From the NCBI RefSeq assembly GCF_021654795.1, contig NZ_AP025344.1:5828501-5892500 (forward strand): a stretch of 64,000 nucleotides of DNA. Reading direction: 5' to 3'. The notes below the pieces were generated by a model. It was not told the DNA's origin. It saw only the letters and a program-made list of their open reading frames with translations, and ran no database searches. Position numbers and translations under genes: made by a program. Positions 33,930 through 42,153 of this stretch are shown here, in pieces. Source of the stretch: Paenibacillus dendritiformis. GTDB taxonomy: Bacteria > Bacillota > Bacilli > Paenibacillales > Paenibacillaceae. Each line of letters begins with the position of its first letter. The stretch's first letter is position 1.

Positions 33930-34150
33930 TCAGCACCGGGAAGGTCGCAAGAACTTGAAGCGGATGCTTTCGCAGCGAGTTTTGCTTCGCAAAACTTGCA
34001 AGGAGCCGCGCAGTGCAGGCAAGACGGCATGAACAGCTACAACGTTTCCGCAGGAAACATACTTCGGAAGCGGACGCTGTTCGAGAGCGAATGCAAGATT
34101 CGATGCCGAACTACTTCCTGCCTCCGTTCGCGATCAGAAGCGGACGCTCA
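33930..34150. repeat. Hairpin-rich intergenic element with AAGCGGAyGCT repeats
   Basis: Between the riboswitch terminator and rpiB, three copies of GAAGCGG(A)(T/C)GCT occur near 33958, 34060 and 34137. Among them are a perfect hairpin AGTTTTGC/GCAAAACT (about 33978-33996), a hairpin GTTTCC/GGAAAC, and a longer imperfect one around 34081-34112. I saw no gene in it. The organisation resembles a small non-coding repeat element or a structured leader. Confidence 0.5.
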
Positions 34151-34154
34151 AAAA

Positions 34155-34275
34155 TGAAAAAAGAGCATAGCATGGCCGTAACCATGCATTGCTCTTTCGC
34201 CCAGGCGACCGGCCGTATATCACTCGATGCTCCACCGTGGTTCTCCCACTTCCGTCGCCAGTCACACCGAGTGCC
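34155..34275 (-). ncRNA. ZTP (pfl) riboswitch with intrinsic terminator
   Basis: On the minus strand the aptamer runs from about 34275 to 34197. P1 pairs CACTCG (34273-34268) with CGAGTG (34226-34221). The conserved core reads GTGTGACTGGCGAC, then AGTGGGAGAACCAC, then GGAGC, and after a short linker the 3-prime domain GTCGCCTGGGC, which are the invariant parts of the pfl/ZTP class. Directly after it comes a strong hairpin (AAAGAGCA and GCATGG arms, 34197-34158) followed by a run of T. Binding of ZTP/AICAR-type purine intermediates, which build up when 10-formyl-THF is short, usually prevents termination and turns on folate and purine genes. The next genes downstream are rpiB, ywlG and glyA. 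Confidence 0.85.
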
Positions 34276-34290
34276 ACTCATCTATTTCCG

Positions 34291-34319
34291 ATAATAAGGG
34301 ATGCGCCGCGGAAATGCAA
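34291..34319 (-). promoter_or_regulatory. Sigma-A promoter of the riboswitch transcript
   Basis: On the minus strand TTGCAT, a 17-base spacer and TATTAT, starting right at the ywlE stop. Transcription would begin near 34284, about ten bases before the P1 helix of the aptamer. Confidence 0.75.
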
Positions 34320-34913
34320 TCACTTTGTGTCAGACGAGGCCAGCTTGTCCACCACGACAAGCAGCGCTTCCCGAATCTGCATCGCGGTCATCCGGTACTC
34401 CTCCAGCGACCCGCCGAACGGATCGGCGACATCCGGGTTCGGACAGCGACGCTCCAGTTCAGCCAGCTCCGCCCGCTCCTCCGGCGTCGGCTCCTGTCCC
34501 AGCGCCTGCTTCAACTGCAGCTCGGCGGCCAGCTCCTGCAGCCGTTCGCGCTCTCCGGAACCGCCCTCTCCCGGCTCCGCGTATTCCCTCAGCGTGTATA
34601 TTTTATCGGCAGCCGAGGGGAACCGCTGCAGCACATGGCGCTTATGGCCGACGGTCAGCGTCAAGATCAGATCGGCCCAGGACACCTCCGCGTCGCTCAG
34701 CGCGGTCGAAGCGAACGTCTCGTGTCCCTCGATATTGTGTTCCTTGAGCACGGCGGCGGCATGATCCGACATCGGCGTCCCATCCCATGCCGATACGCCC
34801 GCGGACTTGACCTCCAACGCCAGCCCCCGGTCGGCGGCCAATTGGCGGAACATCGCTTCCGCCATCGGACTGCGGCAGGTGTTCCCAGTACATACGAATA
34901 ATATCCGGTTCAT
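34320..34913 (-). CDS. ywlE: Low molecular weight protein arginine phosphatase, YwlE-like
   Basis: 197 residues of the LMW phosphatase fold. The P-loop is CTGNTCRSPM at residues 8-17, with Thr at the position that selects arginine-phosphate over tyrosine-phosphate in YwlE, and the general acid Asp is in PDVADPFGG. Bacillus YwlE has about 150 residues; here roughly 45 extra, mostly Glu/Leu/Gln/Arg-rich residues lie between IYTLREY and RRCPNPDV. YwlE counters the McsB arginine kinase in stress control. The position between mntP and the rpiB unit is conserved. Confidence 0.88.
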   Translation of the reverse strand: MNRILFVCTGNTCRSPMAEAMFRQLAADRGLALEVKSAGVSAWDGTPMSDHAAAVLKEHNIEGHETFASTALSDAEVSWADLILTLTVGHKRHVLQRFPSAADKIYTLREYAEPGEGGSGERERLQELAAELQLKQALGQEPTPEERAELAELERRCPNPDVADPFGGSLEEYRMTAMQIREALLVVVDKLASSDTK

Positions 34914-35097
34914 AGGCCGTCACTCCTTTGGATGGTATATGCTTTCTATTTCTCGGCAGGGCGGGGCGGCTGCAAGCGCACCGGGCTCCCTGATTATCGG
35001 TAAGTCCAGCCGCGGCTTTCAGGCTCGTGTCTCCTCCCCACACGGAAAAATCCCTTACTGTATCGTACCCGAATCGTCCAAATTGACAGCTTACCCG

Positions 35098-35661
35098 TCA
35101 TGGCAGCAAAAAGAGAATGCCAAAGGCAAGCAGAATCGCTCCTCCGACCGCTTCCCCGTATTCGCCGATGGCGGCCCCGACCCGCTGGCCGAGTGCCAGT
35201 CCCATGACGGACATCGCTCCCCCGGCCAGGCCGAAGGCCATGATCGTTACGATAAGGCTGGTATGGAACATCCCCAGCGATACCCCGACGGAGAACGAAT
35301 CGACGCTTACGCTCAAAGCGAACAGCAGCGTTCCCCAGATCCGCATCTGATACAAAGAGCCCGAAGACCCGCCGCGGAAAGAGCTGAACATCATATGCGC
35401 GCCCAGCATAATGAGCAGCCCGCCGGCGGCCATCACCGCGACATGCCCAAGGATGGAGCTGATGTAATGGCCCGTCAGGACGCCAAGCAGCGGCATCGCG
35501 ACATGGAACAGCGCGATAATTCCGCCGATGCGGAGCATATCCGCCGAGCGCACCCCTCTCATGCCCAGGCCCAGACAAAGCGAAAAGGCGTCAAAACCGA
35601 GTGCCACGGCCATGACGACTATCGTGATCCACTGACCTGCCGGTACTGCCGTCTCCCACAT
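35098..35661 (-). CDS. mntP: Manganese efflux pump MntP (YwlD-like)
   Basis: A 187-residue membrane protein with six predicted helices in two related halves, each with an aspartate motif (GFDAFSLCLGLG and SVDSFSVGVSLG) typical of the MntP/DUF204 family. It would export manganese. AAGGGGAG precedes the ATG at 35661; the longer in-frame start gives a non-homologous leader. I see no yybP-ykoY manganese riboswitch upstream. Confidence 0.88.
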   Translation of the reverse strand: MWETAVPAGQWITIVVMAVALGFDAFSLCLGLGMRGVRSADMLRIGGIIALFHVAMPLLGVLTGHYISSILGHVAVMAAGGLLIMLGAHMMFSSFRGGSSGSLYQMRIWGTLLFALSVSVDSFSVGVSLGMFHTSLIVTIMAFGLAGGAMSVMGLALGQRVGAAIGEYGEAVGGAILLAFGILFLLP

Positions 35662-35769
35662 CGCGTTCTCCCCTTGTCCATCGTCTGAGATCAGCGTATG
35701 CGGACAAGAAGGCAATGATGACTAGTCCTTAAGGGGGACGCGCGGCGTCCAGCCTGATATCCCCGCCGT

Positions 35770-36933
35770 TCAGCAGCGGATAACGCGGTGGCCGGCGGCC
35801 TTCAGCAGCCGGTTCATCACCGCCAACCCGATCCCTTCGGTGGAGCAGGCTTCCGCCATAATGAAGCCGACCCCTTCCTCGTCGCAGCGGCGCAGCCCTT
35901 CATACAGCCGGTGGGCGGCCTCCTCCGGCGCGGACACGCTGCCCAGCGGCACGACGACATCCGCGCGGTAGTCAGCGGCCTGCTCGGTGAAAGCGAGCAC
36001 GCCCGTGCGCTCTCCGCGTTCCCGGGCGGCGTCGAGCTCCTCCTGGATGCGGCGGGCCGCGGCTTCCGGCGAGGCGCTCTTCACGATCGCGAGCATGCCT
36101 TGCGGAGCGTAGTGGGCGTATTTCATGCCCGGGGAACGCGGCGCCGCCAGCGCTTCGCCGTCCTCCCGCGCCGCGGGAACCGCCAGCGCGCCGTCCGGAT
36201 CGACGGCCGGGTCGATCGTAACCTCGGCGGCAATCTCGCGCAGCATGGCGGTCGTCACGCCGCCGGGGCGCAGCACATGGATACGGTCGCCGTGCAGCTC
36301 CACGACGGTCGATTCGACGCCAACGCCGGTAGGTCCGCCGTCGACAATGCCGCCGATGCGGCCGTCCAGATCCTCGGCGACATGCTCGGCACGTGTCGGG
36401 CTCGGACGGCCGGACCGGTTGGCGCTCGGCGCGGCCACCGGGCATGCGGCGGTACGGATCAGGGCCAGAGCCGTATCATGCGCCGGCATGCGGACGCCGA
36501 CCGTGTCGAGGCCCGCCGTCACCCGCGGCGAGACGGCTCCGGGGCGCACCGGGAGCACAATCGTAAGCGGTCCGGGCCAGAAGCGCTCCATCAGGCGGCG
36601 CGCCGTCCCGCCGAACGGCTCGACCAGCTCATCCAGCATCGCCATATCGGCGATATGCACGATGAGCGGGTTGTCGGACGGGCGGCCCTTGGCGGCGAAG
36701 ATGCGCTCGACGGCTTGCGTATCGCGGGCGTCGGCGCCAAGGCCGTAGACCGTCTCGGTCGGGAAAGCCACCGTGCCGCCCGCGGCCAGCAGGGCCGCCG
36801 CCTCCACAATGGCCGGCTGACCGTCGAGCGGCCGCGCCGCATCGACCGTCCAGCGCTTCGTCGCTTCGCCCTCATGACCGGCAGCAACTTCCAAGGCCTG
36901 GTCGGCAAGCTTCGGTTCATTGAATCGATTCAT
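35770..36933 (-). CDS. ywlC: L-threonylcarbamoyladenylate synthase (Sua5/YwlC)
   Basis: About 387 residues: an N-terminal YrdC domain with FPTETVYGLGADA and KGRPSDNPLIVHI, and a C-terminal Sua5 domain joined by a linker containing SPGMKYAHYAP. The enzyme makes threonylcarbamoyl-AMP for the t6A37 modification of ANN-decoding tRNAs. AAGGA lies nine bases before the ATG at 36933; an ATG three codons earlier overlaps it. A rather GC-rich coding sequence. Confidence 0.95.
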   Translation of the reverse strand: MNRFNEPKLADQALEVAAGHEGEATKRWTVDAARPLDGQPAIVEAAALLAAGGTVAFPTETVYGLGADARDTQAVERIFAAKGRPSDNPLIVHIADMAMLDELVEPFGGTARRLMERFWPGPLTIVLPVRPGAVSPRVTAGLDTVGVRMPAHDTALALIRTAACPVAAPSANRSGRPSPTRAEHVAEDLDGRIGGIVDGGPTGVGVESTVVELHGDRIHVLRPGGVTTAMLREIAAEVTIDPAVDPDGALAVPAAREDGEALAAPRSPGMKYAHYAPQGMLAIVKSASPEAAARRIQEELDAARERGERTGVLAFTEQAADYRADVVVPLGSVSAPEEAAHRLYEGLRRCDEEGVGFIMAEACSTEGIGLAVMNRLLKAAGHRVIRC

Positions 36934-37155
36934 GACGTTCATTCCTTATTCTCTCAGATGGGGATCAACGCAAGAAAGATGCCAAAAGAGCTTCGGCATC
37001 TCCAGTCCATCCCGTCGAATTGATGTCTTCTTCTAGTTGTACCATAATTGCCAAGAGCTCGTCCAGCATGCGGCGCAGCCCCGCCGGCCCGCGACACATG
37101 CCGCAACAAGAGCAACCGCTATCCACGCCAATAACCGATTAGAGGAACCTATAAT

Positions 37156-37944
37156 TTAACCGATAAGAGCATTCCACACCTCTGCCAGCCACCGACACAA
37201 GCTTACCAGCATATCCCATAAAAAGAAGCGCACTTCCGTTCCTTCATCCATGCTTGAATCCTCCCCCGAAGCAGCGGATCCGCCGTCCATTCCGGATGTC
37301 CCGCTTGCCCCGCCCCCCGGAGCTTCATCCTGCCCGGCGTCTGCCGGCGAGACGCCTTCGCTGCCGGCACCGGATTCATCCTTCGCCTGGCCCGTATCCC
37401 CGTCAATGAAACAGAGCGGCGGGAACAGAACGCACCACCAGTTCTGACCCTCGCCCGCGCCCAGCGAGACGAGCAGCGCCTCGTACATGCCCGCCGGATA
37501 TACCTGGCCGCCGTACAGCTTCGCCGGGAAGGGGACCTCGCCCAGCGTCAGCTCCGCCGAATACGGCATGCCTTCCCCCGCAAGCGCCCGCGTGACCGTA
37601 CGCTCCAGATCCTCGAGATGGCCGGCGATGAATTCCCGCGCCTCCTCCCGTGTCTGCGGAGCGTCCTGCTGCTGGAGCCAGCCGTTCAATTGCTCGACGA
37701 TGCGATCCCGCACCAGCCGCTTCACCCGCTGATCGTCGTCCGTGTCCGAATTCGCCAGCACGCGCAGCCGAATCGCCTCCTCGGGTATCGCTGCTGCCGG
37801 TCTCTGCCCGGCTTCCGCCGTCTTTATCCCCGTCAAGCCTGCTTCCTCCACAGCCGCTGCCGCGCGGCCTTGATCCCAACGCATCCACGTCCCTGCGGCG
37901 ATGATTGCCAGCAGGAGACCGAGTACGAACATCCGTGATTTCAT
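37156..37944 (-). CDS. spoIIR: Stage II sporulation protein R
   Basis: A 262-residue secreted signalling protein. In Bacillus SpoIIR is made in the forespore, crosses to the intermembrane space and triggers SpoIIGA to process pro-sigma-E. A signal or anchor helix (residues 5-21) is followed by the family domain with EEAIRLRVLANSDTDDDQRVKRLVRD and KLYGGQVYPAGMYEALLVSLGAGEGQNWWCVLFPPLCF. The C-terminus carries a Gly/Ser/Ala/Asp-rich linker of about 50 residues and a final hydrophobic helix, longer than in Bacillus. AAGGAG precedes the ATG and a sigma-F-like promoter lies upstream. Confidence 0.94.
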   Translation of the reverse strand: MKSRMFVLGLLLAIIAAGTWMRWDQGRAAAAVEEAGLTGIKTAEAGQRPAAAIPEEAIRLRVLANSDTDDDQRVKRLVRDRIVEQLNGWLQQQDAPQTREEAREFIAGHLEDLERTVTRALAGEGMPYSAELTLGEVPFPAKLYGGQVYPAGMYEALLVSLGAGEGQNWWCVLFPPLCFIDGDTGQAKDESGAGSEGVSPADAGQDEAPGGGASGTSGMDGGSAASGEDSSMDEGTEVRFFLWDMLVSLCRWLAEVWNALIG

Positions 37945-37987
37945 GTTCTTCTACTCCTTGTGAGGTTGGGCGCGCCTCTTGTCTATC

Positions 37988-38015
37988 AGTATGTCCGGCA
38001 GCGGCAGGATTAAAC
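37988..38015 (-). promoter_or_regulatory. Probable sigma-F promoter of spoIIR
   Basis: On the minus strand GTTTA, a 14-base spacer and GGACATACT lie about 45 bases before the spoIIR start. The -10 fits GGnnAnAnT; the -35 matches four of five positions. spoIIR is a known sigma-F gene. Confidence 0.6.
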
Positions 38016-38204
38016 GTCGGCGCTTCGCAATTCATAGAAGAAAAAATAGAGTCCCGCGTCCTGAGCCTGCCTGAGAGACAGGCCGCTCTGGTGAGGAACT
38101 CTATCAATAGTTGAAAAGCATAATCTATCTAGCGAATCTAGCCGATTCCACGCTTAGAGACACCATTGGGAGATTCGTTCGGGAACTTCACTGCAGGCCA
38201 ACGC

Positions 38205-39191
38205 TCAGCCGTCTTGCCGTGCCGAGTCCGGCTCCTCCGCGGCGCCACTCGGCTCCTCCTCGTCCGGCCGCATGGCGTGCACGCCGATGACATGGCGCTC
38301 GATGCCGGCCAGATCCGGCACGATGACAAGCCGCTCCCCGTAGCCCGCCGCCTCCAGCAGCGCGGCCACGTCGCAGGCTTGGCCCTGGCCGACCTCGAAG
38401 CCGATGAGGCGGGGCGGGCAGTTCAGCAGCGGCAGCATGGCGACGATGCGGCGGTACGGGTCGAGCCCGTCCGCGCCGCCGTCCAGCGCCGTGCGGGGCT
38501 CGTAATCGCGCACCTCGCGCATGAGCCCGCCAATGTCGCCGGCCGGAATATACGGCGGGTTGGACACGAGCACGTCCAGCCCGCAGCCGGCGAGCGGCGC
38601 CAGCAGGTCGCCCTCGCGCCAGCTCAGGCGATCCGCCACGCCGAGCTGCTCGGCGTTGGATTGCGCCATGCGGAGCGCCGCAGGCGAGATGTCGGTCGCC
38701 GTCACCTGCCAGGACGGCCGCAGATGCGCCAGCGTGCAGGCGATGGCCCCGCTACCGGTGCCGATGTCGGCCGCCCGCAGCGCGGTTCCCGCCGGCCAGA
38801 GGCGATCCGCTTCGGCCACGATCGCCTCGACCAGCAGCTCCGTCTCCGGACGCGGAATCAGCACGTCCGGAGACACGGCGAACGGGAGGCCGTAGAAATG
38901 CTGCTCCCCGATAATATATTGGGTCGGCTCGCCTCCGGCCCGCCGTTCAATCGCGGCCTCGTACGGACGGCAGGCCGTCTCGGGCATCGGATCGGGCAGC
39001 CGCACGAGATAGGGCGCCCGCTCCCAGCCAAGCACATGGCGCAGCAGCAGCTCCGCATGATGCGGCGCATCCTCCACCCCGCCGGCCGCCAAAAAAGAAG
39101 AAGCCTGCACCCAGGCTTCTCTTATCGTTAACGGCCAGGCTAGGCGGAAGGAGCCTGGCGCTCCCCGCTCCGATCCGCCGGGCCGGATCAT
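38205..39191 (-). CDS. prmC: Peptide chain release factor N5-glutamine methyltransferase
   Basis: A 328-residue SAM-dependent enzyme that methylates the glutamine of the GGQ motif in release factors. An N-terminal helical domain is followed by the Rossmann domain with ADIGTGSGAIACTLA (SAM binding) and the catalytic VSNPPYIP motif. The start overlaps the prfA stop (ATGA, four bases), so the enzyme is translationally coupled to its substrate RF1. The C-terminus carries an acidic extension of about 25 residues. Confidence 0.95.
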   Translation of the reverse strand: MIRPGGSERGAPGSFRLAWPLTIREAWVQASSFLAAGGVEDAPHHAELLLRHVLGWERAPYLVRLPDPMPETACRPYEAAIERRAGGEPTQYIIGEQHFYGLPFAVSPDVLIPRPETELLVEAIVAEADRLWPAGTALRAADIGTGSGAIACTLAHLRPSWQVTATDISPAALRMAQSNAEQLGVADRLSWREGDLLAPLAGCGLDVLVSNPPYIPAGDIGGLMREVRDYEPRTALDGGADGLDPYRRIVAMLPLLNCPPRLIGFEVGQGQACDVAALLEAAGYGERLVIVPDLAGIERHVIGVHAMRPDEEEPSGAAEEPDSARQDG

Positions 39192-40261
39192 GCGTGATTC
39201 TCCCGCTCCATCAGCTCGGCCTGTTCCGTCAGCGTCAGCGCTTGAATAATCTCCTCCATATCGCCGTTCATCACCTGATCCAGCTTGTGCAGCGTAAGGC
39301 CGATGCGGTGATCCGTCACGCGGCTCTGCGGGAAATTGTACGTGCGGATGCGCTCGCTGCGATCGCCGGTTCCGACCTTGCTTTTCCGTTCGCCCGCGTA
39401 TTTCGCTTCCTCTTCCTGCCGCTTGATATCATAGATCCGGGCCCGCAGCACTTGAAGGGCCTTCACTTTGTTGTCGTTCTGCGACTTCCCGTCCTGACAG
39501 GTCGCCACGATGCCCGTCGGAATGTGGGTCACCCGCACAGCCGACTTGGTTGTATTGACGGATTGCCCGCCGGCGCCGGACGAACAGAACGTATCGACGC
39601 GAATGTCCTTGTCGAGAATCTCCACTTCGACTTCATCGATCTCCGGCATGACGGCGACGGTCGAGGTCGAAGTGTGAATGCGGCCGCCTGATTCCGTCGC
39701 CGGAATGCGCTGCACGCGATGCGCGCCGCTTTCGTATTTCAGCTTGCTGTAAGCGCCCTTGCCGGAGACGAGGAAGATCACTTCCTTGAATCCGCCCAGA
39801 TCGCTGATATTCGCTTCCATCAGCTCCGTGCGCCAGCCCTGGGCATCGGCGTAGCGCGTATACATGCGGTACAGATCGGCCGCGAACAGCGCCGCTTCGT
39901 CGCCGCCGGCCGCTCCGCGAATCTCGACGATGACGTTTTTATCGTCGTTCGGGTCCTTCGGCAGCAGCAGCACGCGGATGCGCTCCTCCAGCTTGACCTT
40001 GCGCTCCTCCAGTTCCTCGATTTCCATCTTCACCATTTCGCGCATGTCATCGTCCAGCTTTTCCTGCAGCATGGCTTTGGCCGCATCCAGCTCGCTTATC
40101 ACGTTTTTGTATTCCATATAAGCTTCGTACGCAGGCTGCAAATCGGACTGTTCTTTCGAATAGTCGCGCAGCTTTTTCGGATCGTTCGCCACATCCGGAT
40201 CGCACAGCAGCTCGCTCAATTTATCATAACGATCCGCCAAAGATTGCAGACGGTCCAACAT
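39188..40261 (-). CDS. prfA: Peptide chain release factor 1
   Basis: 357 residues. The peptidyl-tRNA hydrolysis motif GAGGQSVNTTKSAVR and the stop-codon recognition region with HRVQRIPATE are clear. It terminates translation at UAA and UAG. AGAGGTGA precedes the ATG. It is followed by prmC in an operon. Confidence 0.97.
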   Translation of the reverse strand: MLDRLQSLADRYDKLSELLCDPDVANDPKKLRDYSKEQSDLQPAYEAYMEYKNVISELDAAKAMLQEKLDDDMREMVKMEIEELEERKVKLEERIRVLLLPKDPNDDKNVIVEIRGAAGGDEAALFAADLYRMYTRYADAQGWRTELMEANISDLGGFKEVIFLVSGKGAYSKLKYESGAHRVQRIPATESGGRIHTSTSTVAVMPEIDEVEVEILDKDIRVDTFCSSGAGGQSVNTTKSAVRVTHIPTGIVATCQDGKSQNDNKVKALQVLRARIYDIKRQEEEAKYAGERKSKVGTGDRSERIRTYNFPQSRVTDHRIGLTLHKLDQVMNGDMEEIIQALTLTEQAELMERENHA

Positions 40262-40401
40262 ATCACGTTCACCTCTTTCTGATATGCAACTTGCTTCTTG
40301 TTTTGGTTAATTCTGAATTAACCGATATTTCAAATGAACCGAATGACCCGGCACTATGAACAGCAATATGCCGCCGCCGGGCAATCGGCGCATGCGCTTA
40401 T

Positions 40402-41502
40402 CTATACATTGAACCGGAAGTGCATGATGTCTCCATCCTGCACGACGTATTCCTTGCCTTCCAGCCGCAGCTTGCCCTGCTCCTTCACGGCGTTCATCGA
40501 CCCGGCGGCGATCAGATCGTCATAAGACACCACTTCCGCCCGAATGAAGCCTCGCTCGAAGTCGGTATGGATGACGCCCGCCGCCTGCGGAGCCTTCATG
40601 CCCTTGCGGATCGTCCACGCGCGCACTTCCTGCACGCCCGCGGTGAAGTACGTATACAGCCCAAGCAGACGATAAGCCGCCTTGATAAGACGGTTCAGGC
40701 CGGATTCCTCAAGTCCAAGCTCCTGCAGGAACATCTCCTTGTCCTCGCCGTCCAGCTCCGCGATCTCCGCCTCGACCTTGGCGCTGATCGGCACGACCTC
40801 CGCATTCTCCTGAGCCGCGAAGTCGCGCACCTGCTGCACGTACGGATTGTTGTCCGCCTCCGCTACGCCGTCCTCGCTCACGTTCGCCGCATACAGCACC
40901 GGCTTCATCGTCAGCAGATGCAGATCGCGCACTAGCAGCTTCTCGTCATCGGTCAGCTCCAGGCTGCGGGCCGGCTGATCATTGTAGAGCACTTCTTTGA
41001 GGCGCTCGAGCACTTCGGCCTCCTGGGCGAATTTCTTATCGCCGCTCTTCATGTTCTTCTTCGTCCGCTCAAGACGCTTCTCGACCGATTCCAGGTCAGC
41101 CAGAATCAATTCGAGATTGATGGTCTGGATATCGCTAACCGGGTTCACTTTGCCGTCCACATGCGTAATATTTTCATCCTCGAAGCAGCGGACGACGTGA
41201 ACGATCGCGTCGACTTCCCGGATATGGGCGAGGAACTTGTTCCCGAGCCCTTCCCCCTTGCTCGCGCCGCGAACAAGGCCGGCAATATCGACGAATTCGA
41301 ATGCCGTCGGCACCGTCTTGTTCGGTACGACGAGTTCGGTCAATCTGTCCAGACGCTCATCGGGAACCTCCACCACGCCGACATTCGGATCGATCGTGCA
41401 GAACGGGTAGTTGGCGGATTCCGCCCCCGCTTGCGTAATCGCATTGAACAACGTCGATTTGCCGACATTCGGCAGTCCGACGATACCAGCTTTCAAAGCC
41501 AT
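40402..41502 (-). CDS. ychF: Redox-regulated ATPase YchF (OLA1 family)
   Basis: 366 residues. P-loop GLPNVGKST at 9-17, switch region FVDIAGLVRGASKGEGLGNKFL, and a NxxE replacing the NKxD motif (NVSED), which makes the protein prefer ATP. The C-terminal TGS domain ends with EGKEYVVQDGDIMHFRFNV. It binds ribosomes and acts in stress and redox control. The start is ATG at 41502 with AAGGAG nearby. Confidence 0.96.
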   Translation of the reverse strand: MALKAGIVGLPNVGKSTLFNAITQAGAESANYPFCTIDPNVGVVEVPDERLDRLTELVVPNKTVPTAFEFVDIAGLVRGASKGEGLGNKFLAHIREVDAIVHVVRCFEDENITHVDGKVNPVSDIQTINLELILADLESVEKRLERTKKNMKSGDKKFAQEAEVLERLKEVLYNDQPARSLELTDDEKLLVRDLHLLTMKPVLYAANVSEDGVAEADNNPYVQQVRDFAAQENAEVVPISAKVEAEIAELDGEDKEMFLQELGLEESGLNRLIKAAYRLLGLYTYFTAGVQEVRAWTIRKGMKAPQAAGVIHTDFERGFIRAEVVSYDDLIAAGSMNAVKEQGKLRLEGKEYVVQDGDIMHFRFNV

Positions 41503-41908
41503 TTATAATGACAACTCCTTCATTCGATGTGCTCTATCCATAAGTCCATTGTGCCGGCAGGATCGGGCCCTGCCCTGTCGTTGACCATTACTGTTAAAAA
41601 GGACGCAAAAATTCCTTAACCATTATAACCAACAACACAAAAAAAACCTAGTCATCGACTGGATTTTTTCCGAATTGTCTACATCTCCCGGGCACGGTTC
41701 CCCGTTCGGTTCTCCCTCCGCCGGCGGTGCCGGGACATCAAGCTTCCGGAAAGGCCGCTCCGCCGGTTCCGGCGGAATTCGGGAAGCCCGCTGCCGCTGA
41801 ACCGTTGTCCGCGGGAGCGGATAAGTCTTTCGCTCTCGGCAAAAAGTAAATTCGGGCCCCAAGAACCGCCCGCATAAAATAAGCTCAGGAAGAAAGAGGT
41901 GCAAGACG
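41503..41908. other. Divergent intergenic region between ychF and the small plus-strand gene
   Basis: About 400 bp. It contains a TATAAT on the minus strand near 41626-41631 that may serve ychF, a small hairpin flanked by A and T runs near 41641-41669, and, 28 bases before the small gene, CATAAAATA (41873-41881), which resembles a sigma-K or sigma-E -10 element. No RNA motif was recognised. Confidence 0.4.
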
Positions 41909-42055
41909 ATGGAAAATAAAACGCATCGCGGCAACTACAAAGGCACGACGCGGATGAATGCCCAAAACCAGGACATGGCCTTCGTGAACGACAACGTCGA
42001 AGATGCCAAGTCGGTGAATCCGCTTCCCGACAGACGGGCAAGGGACAATAAGTAA
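41909..42055 (+). CDS. Small hydrophilic protein of unknown function (48 aa)
   Basis: An ATG nine bases after AGAGGT opens a 48-codon frame ending with TAA. The product is basic and Asn/Asp-rich, with no hydrophobic stretch: it starts MENKTHRGNYKGTTRMN and ends PDRRARDNK. It is the only plus-strand gene in the first 59 kb. The composition and the sigma-K/E-like -10 motif upstream would suit a small spore or coat-associated protein, but I do not recognise a family. Its size is below usual gene-finder limits, so it could also be spurious; the ribosome site and absence of an overlapping gene support it. Confidence 0.55.
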   Translation: MENKTHRGNYKGTTRMNAQNQDMAFVNDNVEDAKSVNPLPDRRARDNK

Positions 42056-42106
42056 GGGGTTCTCCATTGCGGCCATTGCGGCCGGCAGTCCCGACAGCCA
42101 ATAAAA

Positions 42107-42132
42107 GGCGGGCCGCCGCTGGCGGCCTTCCC
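42107..42132 (-). terminator. Terminator after the gene at 42.2-43.3 kb
   Basis: Stem GGCCGCC with GGCGGCC around a three-base loop, lying 22 bases past the minus-strand stop and followed there by CCTTTTATT. It could also stop plus-strand transcripts from the small gene. Confidence 0.7.
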
Positions 42133-42153
42133 TGCAGCCGAAGCCAAGGAGGT

